A stretch of 12,303 nt of DNA, from assembly GCA_001574975.1 (NCBI GenBank), contig KQ965829.1, positions 1 through 12,303 on the forward strand, read 5' to 3'. Made by a program: the position numbers and the translations under genes. This DNA comes from Gonapodya prolifera JEL478 (lineage: Eukaryota > Monoblepharomycota > Monoblepharidomycetes > Monoblepharidales > Gonapodyaceae). The notes beneath the pieces were generated by a model. The model saw only the letters and a program-made list of their open reading frames with translations, did no database searches and had not been told where the DNA came from. Shown here piece by piece: positions 8,784 to 12,303 of the stretch (position 1 is the first letter of the stretch; each line of letters begins with the position of its first letter).

Positions 8784-10440
8784 TCAATCGCGTTCTGGAT
8801 TTCCCGAAAGACAAATGTCCTTGTTCATATTAATATCGACATTGATATCTTCCCATGTGTGTGGGACGTGTCTCCGAACAATATCCCATCTCAGCTGAAC
8901 AAGTTCCGGTCGCTGCTCCAGCGGATCAACTCCAACCTTGTTCGCACCCTCTGAAATTCCAATACGCCCTGGGTACGTCTCACGCACAGTGGCTGCAGTA
9001 GGAACTATTGCTGGGTCAACTGGGTTCAGACCGTAAGAAACTTCGGCACATAGATTTGGTGTGGTGCCGTACCGGCTGTCAAAACACGAAGGAATTGATT
9101 TTTCTCAATTGGCATAAAAAGTTGTGTGCTTACGCACCCGCTCACTCGTCGACTGTTCATAACATCGATGAAAATTGGAAGGCGGATGTCAAGAAGAATT
9201 CCAATGACTTCAGAAGTGCACCGCACGTCGATGTCATCTTCCATGTCGATCAAACCAGCTATCTCAAGCTCTTCCAAGGGATTCCGGATTGGAATAGTGA
9301 CATCTTGGTTGCACTCAACCCAAATGCGCTCGATTGTAACATTGTTTACTGATCGCACGTTTGATGTTGCTGTTCAACTCTGCTTCTGTGGCAGACGGAG
9401 GGGGGAATGCTGCTCTTGAACCAGTTGTGTGGCAACATGCTCCGTCCCTTATCAAATCGATGACGTGTCCAAAAGCCTTTCTTTCGCAGAACGACAGCCC
9501 TAAGGATTCAATTTCGACAAGTTTAACATTAGACAAAATGGTCTCGCTGAACCCCAAAATCTACCTATAACCATGTTCATAAAGGAAGATGGTGTCTTAA
9601 CTTGGTGTGTGTATAGCAAATGCCGTGAGTGACTATCTATTCCGGAGTAAAGAATGCGACCAAATCTTCACACGAGAAATGAGGGAATAAGATTTTGCAA
9701 AGATGAATTCAAATCATAAGAAATACTTTCCAATCACTTCGTTTTGATCAATCGCCATTTGATATCCACGGTAGGGGCGCGAATACAGGCCGCATGGATT
9801 TTTGGGTTGATCACTTTCGCTGGAACGCCCGTTTCGACACCATTTCCGGGAAGTTTCCTTCAATTTAAGCCTTATGGCATGATATCCTGTGTGCCTGCCT
9901 CGCGATCGCAGGAATCCTTGGACCTTCCTGACCCCTGCAGCTGTACCCACCTTGAATGGCGTATGGTCGACCGAAACATGAGTCGTGACTTTGATACGCC
10001 TCGGTGAATTGTCAGTTCCTCTCTCACATGAGCCACAGCGTTTTCAATTTCCCTTCCAAGCTGCTCTGGTGATCTTTTTACAGTGTAAATGACGCCGTGA
10101 TCCTCTCTGAAGCGGCGAACCGAACGTGCACTGAGCCCAAGAGTTGACGGAAACTTGGATCCAGTTCCTTGGATATTCTCTCATCTGTCCAGCCATTACT
10201 GCACATTTTTTTAAGCTCTTCAAATGTCAGATATTGTGCAATCTTTCGTGTGCCCTTGGCCCGATCACCACTCTTCCCGCCCATTCCACGCTCGCTCACA
10301 AAGCGCTGAAGGCTCTTCACACCCAGACCTTTTGTACCAGGGTGCAGTCGCACTAACTCCAAACTAATTTCTTTGTGAGTCCAGCCATCTTGGTGCATTT
10401 CCAAAAACTCTTCTGGTGTGAGAACGTCCTGAATGGGCAT
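8784..10440 (-). pseudogene. Integrase-core-domain transposable element protein, decayed
   Basis: Minus-strand fragments in shifting frames follow, in order, the large eukaryotic integrase-core proteins known from fungi, fish and corals. An apparent start MPIQDVLTPEEF (10438-10440) leads into two helix-turn-helix-like repeats (about 10422-10282 and 10230-10090); the second ends GLSARSVRRFREDHG at 10138-10094. Next come EQLGREIENAVAHVREEL, then RKVQGFLRSRGRHTGYHAIR, then SRPYRGYQMAIDQNE; the Asp codon at 9747-9749 is the likely first catalytic acid. Between about 9716 and 9480 the core is unreadable. The C-terminal core resumes with GTEHVATQLVQEQ and VTIERIWVE; the Glu codon 9329-9331 is the likely third acid. 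GVDPLEQRPELVQLR (8933-8889) and a stop at 8784-8786 close it. Frame changes near 10135, 9980, 9870, 9350 and 9200, plus internal stops, rule out a working enzyme. It would have catalysed DNA strand transfer. Element ends are not defined. Confidence 0.75.
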
Positions 10441-11090
10441 TGTGTAGCGGATGACGATGGACATGGTATGACCCAGCTGAAGTGCGAAGATGCTCAGGTC
10501 TGAACGTTGCGCTGGTGACCACCGGTACCAATGTTAAAAATGCTTCCGTTTTTCTCTTTCCCGCCCGTTTTCCTATCTAGCTATCCTGAGGGCGGGGTGG
10601 ACGGCATTCAGATTAATTGTAAAAAGAGACAAGAGTACAGAAACAGAAAAGAAGCAGTCCTTCACGCAGTTAGTTGCCTTGAAATAGTCAATTTTCATAA
10701 CATATTCGTCATTCGCTAACAGATACCCTACAAGTGGTGCAACAAGCCACAGGTTCCCTTTTCCTTGGTCATTTCTAGTCCCCAGAAGCATGGGCCGCTG
10801 CCTTTCTGTTGCTTTAATTCTGCTTCGACCAAGGCAGCGCCGTCCCCGCACGGGCGCAGGGCTCGTGGGATTGTGTGCTTGGTCAGTTCGCGACCACCGA
10901 TACATTGGCGGCTCGCTTGTGGTTGTGTTTGCAAGGTCGCGACGACCTAGTAGCAGTAGCTTCAGAGTCATGAGTCAAGGGCTAGCTAGCGCAGGCAGCA
11001 GAGTTGACGTGCACGTTCAAGAGTTTCGGTGGCATATCGGCTTCCAACATGATGGAAACAAGGTGTATTTATTGCAAAAGAAAGTTTATG
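10441..11090. other. Spacer with one unrecognised minus-strand ORF
   Basis: The longest frame, 10573-10971 (-), has 132 codons, begins MTLKLLLLGRRDL and has no motif I know. A second minus frame at 10728-10934 and plus frames at 10765-10950 and 10790-11131 overlap it. About 10780-10960 is richer in GC than its surroundings, which favours long chance frames. The segment could be the upstream flank of the integrase element, since it lies just 5' of that start, or a worn gene fragment. There is not enough to call a gene. Confidence 0.3.
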
Positions 11091-11094
11091 AAAA

Positions 11095-11147
11095 CAAAGC
11101 GTATAATTATAACGAAGAAATCCGGATGTAACTAAATGAATGCATTT
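11095..11147 (-). repeat. Paralogous 3' flank of regulator-like copy B
   Basis: This is the counterpart of 7096-7147. The two blocks align nearly without gaps and share AATGAATGCATTT exactly. It lies beyond the copy B stop codon at 11211 and probably belongs to the 3' untranslated region or immediate flank. Confidence 0.6.
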
Positions 11148-11210
11148 CCATCCCTGTCATGCTGTAGCTGATTCTCTTCCCCGGTCGAGTGCACCAATGT
11201 CCCATCAACA

Positions 11211-12303
11211 TCAGCCGCGAAGTAAATCGTTTAATCCTTTGGATCCTTGAATACCATTGGAAATCCTTTGAGATGCAATGTCATAAATGCTTCGAACGCT
11301 TTCGCCATGCTGCGCCACTAGGTTCCACATATTCCCGTCATTGGAGCCATAGAGTTCTGGCCATCTTTGCGCGAGTTCCCATAGCTTGGTATCACTTTCA
11401 AAGTTGCTGCAGACAGATGCAGCCATACTTTCGATGACTTTTGCAGTTGCTGTGAGAGAGTAGGTCCCGGTCCCGTTTTAGAAGAATGCCACAAATCGCA
11501 ACACTGAGCTCCATCTCACCTTGGCCCTTTTTCCAGATTTTGCCTAACGATTGGATCGTTCGAACGGCTGTTTTAATTTGCTCCACCGCTTGCAACATGA
11601 ACCTGCCAATGACTTGATTTTCGGGCAGCACCAAGGCGCATTCGCATGATGTGTCAGGCGGCGTGTTGAGGCGAACAATATGTTGCATCTCTTTGACAGC
11701 GACGAGAACGGAAACGGCCGACATTCCCACTGGTGATTGTGAGGATCGATTGTTGTGTTATTGGCCAAGTGACAAAAAACTCATAGTCTCAAGAAACGCA
11801 CCTGTGAACGCCGACCCAACCGTGCTGAACTCAAACAGACGGTTCTCGCCATACTTTTCCAGGAACATTTCCAGAGCCCCAAAAGTCACTCTGGCGTGAT
11901 CCAAACTCATCACGAACGCAGAACTCGACATCCACGCCGTTATAAATGAGGGTGCAGGGGAGTCTGCCTCTGCGAACTGCGCAGCAGCAATTTGGCGGAG
12001 AAGGGGAGAAGGACCAGCTTCCGCACCTGCACCTGCCGGAGGAATTGGAGAGTTCCACAGTGAGCATAGGGCGTGGTATTGGATGAAATGAGCGAGGGCC
12101 CATGGTTGCGATACAATGGTCGGGTGGGGTGGCTCTTTGAGTTGGAGTGCGGCTTCGGAGACGTTCTTTGGGATGGGAGGTATTGGAAGCCCCAATGCAG
12201 CGTGGAAACGAGCGTACCAGGTCGTCATAGCTACGGCAACTTGATCGTTCAGTTGCTGGGCTTTTCGGAAGGCCATCGAAGGGGGAGGCACTCCTGACGA
12301 TGC
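11211..12303 (-). CDS. Fungal transcription-regulator-like protein, copy B, 3' part (runs off window)
   Basis: The last three exons of a minus-strand gene are intact: 12303-11802, 11729-11520 and 11449-11211 (TGA), joined by introns of 72 and 70 bases with GTGCGT...CCAG and GTGAGA...ACAG borders. They give 316 in-frame residues with no stop. The 5' end is outside the window; the GTG near 12291 is an internal codon, not a start. Visible segments include KAQQLNDQVAVAMTTWYARF, HAALGLPIPPIP, QPWALAHFIQYHALCSLW, FITAWMSSSAFVMSLDHARV, EMFLEKYGENRLFEF and KIWKKGQATAKVIESM. The Gln/His-rich helix followed by YHALCSL and a later helix-Pro-rich-helix arrangement recall the C-terminal regulatory region of fungal zinc-cluster transcription factors, which act in the nucleus. 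No DNA-binding motif lies in the window, so this is inference. Copy A at 7150-8600 is its broken paralogue and shares both intron positions. Alternatives include any other large alpha-helical fungal protein. Confidence 0.7.

Noticed and set aside
8733-8840. Possible plus-strand exon after TACAG at 8720
   Set aside because: It overlaps the integrase C-terminus on the minus strand, which has recognisable GVDPL-type sequence, and it soon meets stops.
9008-9570. Plus-strand frames at 9008-9352, 9126-9419 and 9361-9570
   Set aside because: They are antisense shadows of the integrase core; the minus strand carries the family motifs.
8784-10440. Possibility that the integrase fragments form a spliced working gene
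   Set aside because: Frame changes fall inside conserved blocks without GT-AG borders, and the core between the first and third acidic residues cannot be read in any frame.

Overview
The window looks like nuclear DNA of a fungus. The evidence is a complete yeast-type amino acid permease gene cut by nine short GT-AG introns, a pair of genes resembling the C-terminal half of fungal transcription regulators, and a decayed transposable-element integrase. I cannot fix the phylum; the intron-rich permease would suit a basidiomycete or an early-diverging (chytrid-like) fungus, but that is a guess.

Layout from left to right. 1-1160: no recognisable gene; it holds a purine-rich left edge and, at about 690-884, a decayed tandem array with a period of about 10 bp. 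1161-3399 (+): a full-length but broken permease paralogue (copy 1). 3916-6502 (+): the intact paralogue (copy 2), ten exons, 535 codons, with a GC-rich insertion in intron 3 and a 22-C run in intron 7. 6503-7090: spacer. About 7150-8600 (-): a broken regulator-like gene (copy A). 8784-10440 (-): a decayed integrase-core-domain element with two helix-turn-helix-like repeats at its N-terminus. 10441-11090: spacer with one unrecognised ORF. 11211-12303 (-): the intact 3' part of the second regulator-like gene (copy B), which runs off the right edge.

Two neighbouring families (a plasma-membrane transporter and a probable regulator) are therefore each present twice, same-strand, with one readable and one decayed copy. 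Indels dominate the decay. The integrase remnant lies between the two regulator copies. Joint function of the permease and regulator is not shown by the sequence. I found no tRNA, rRNA, CRISPR array or bacterial-style operon signal.
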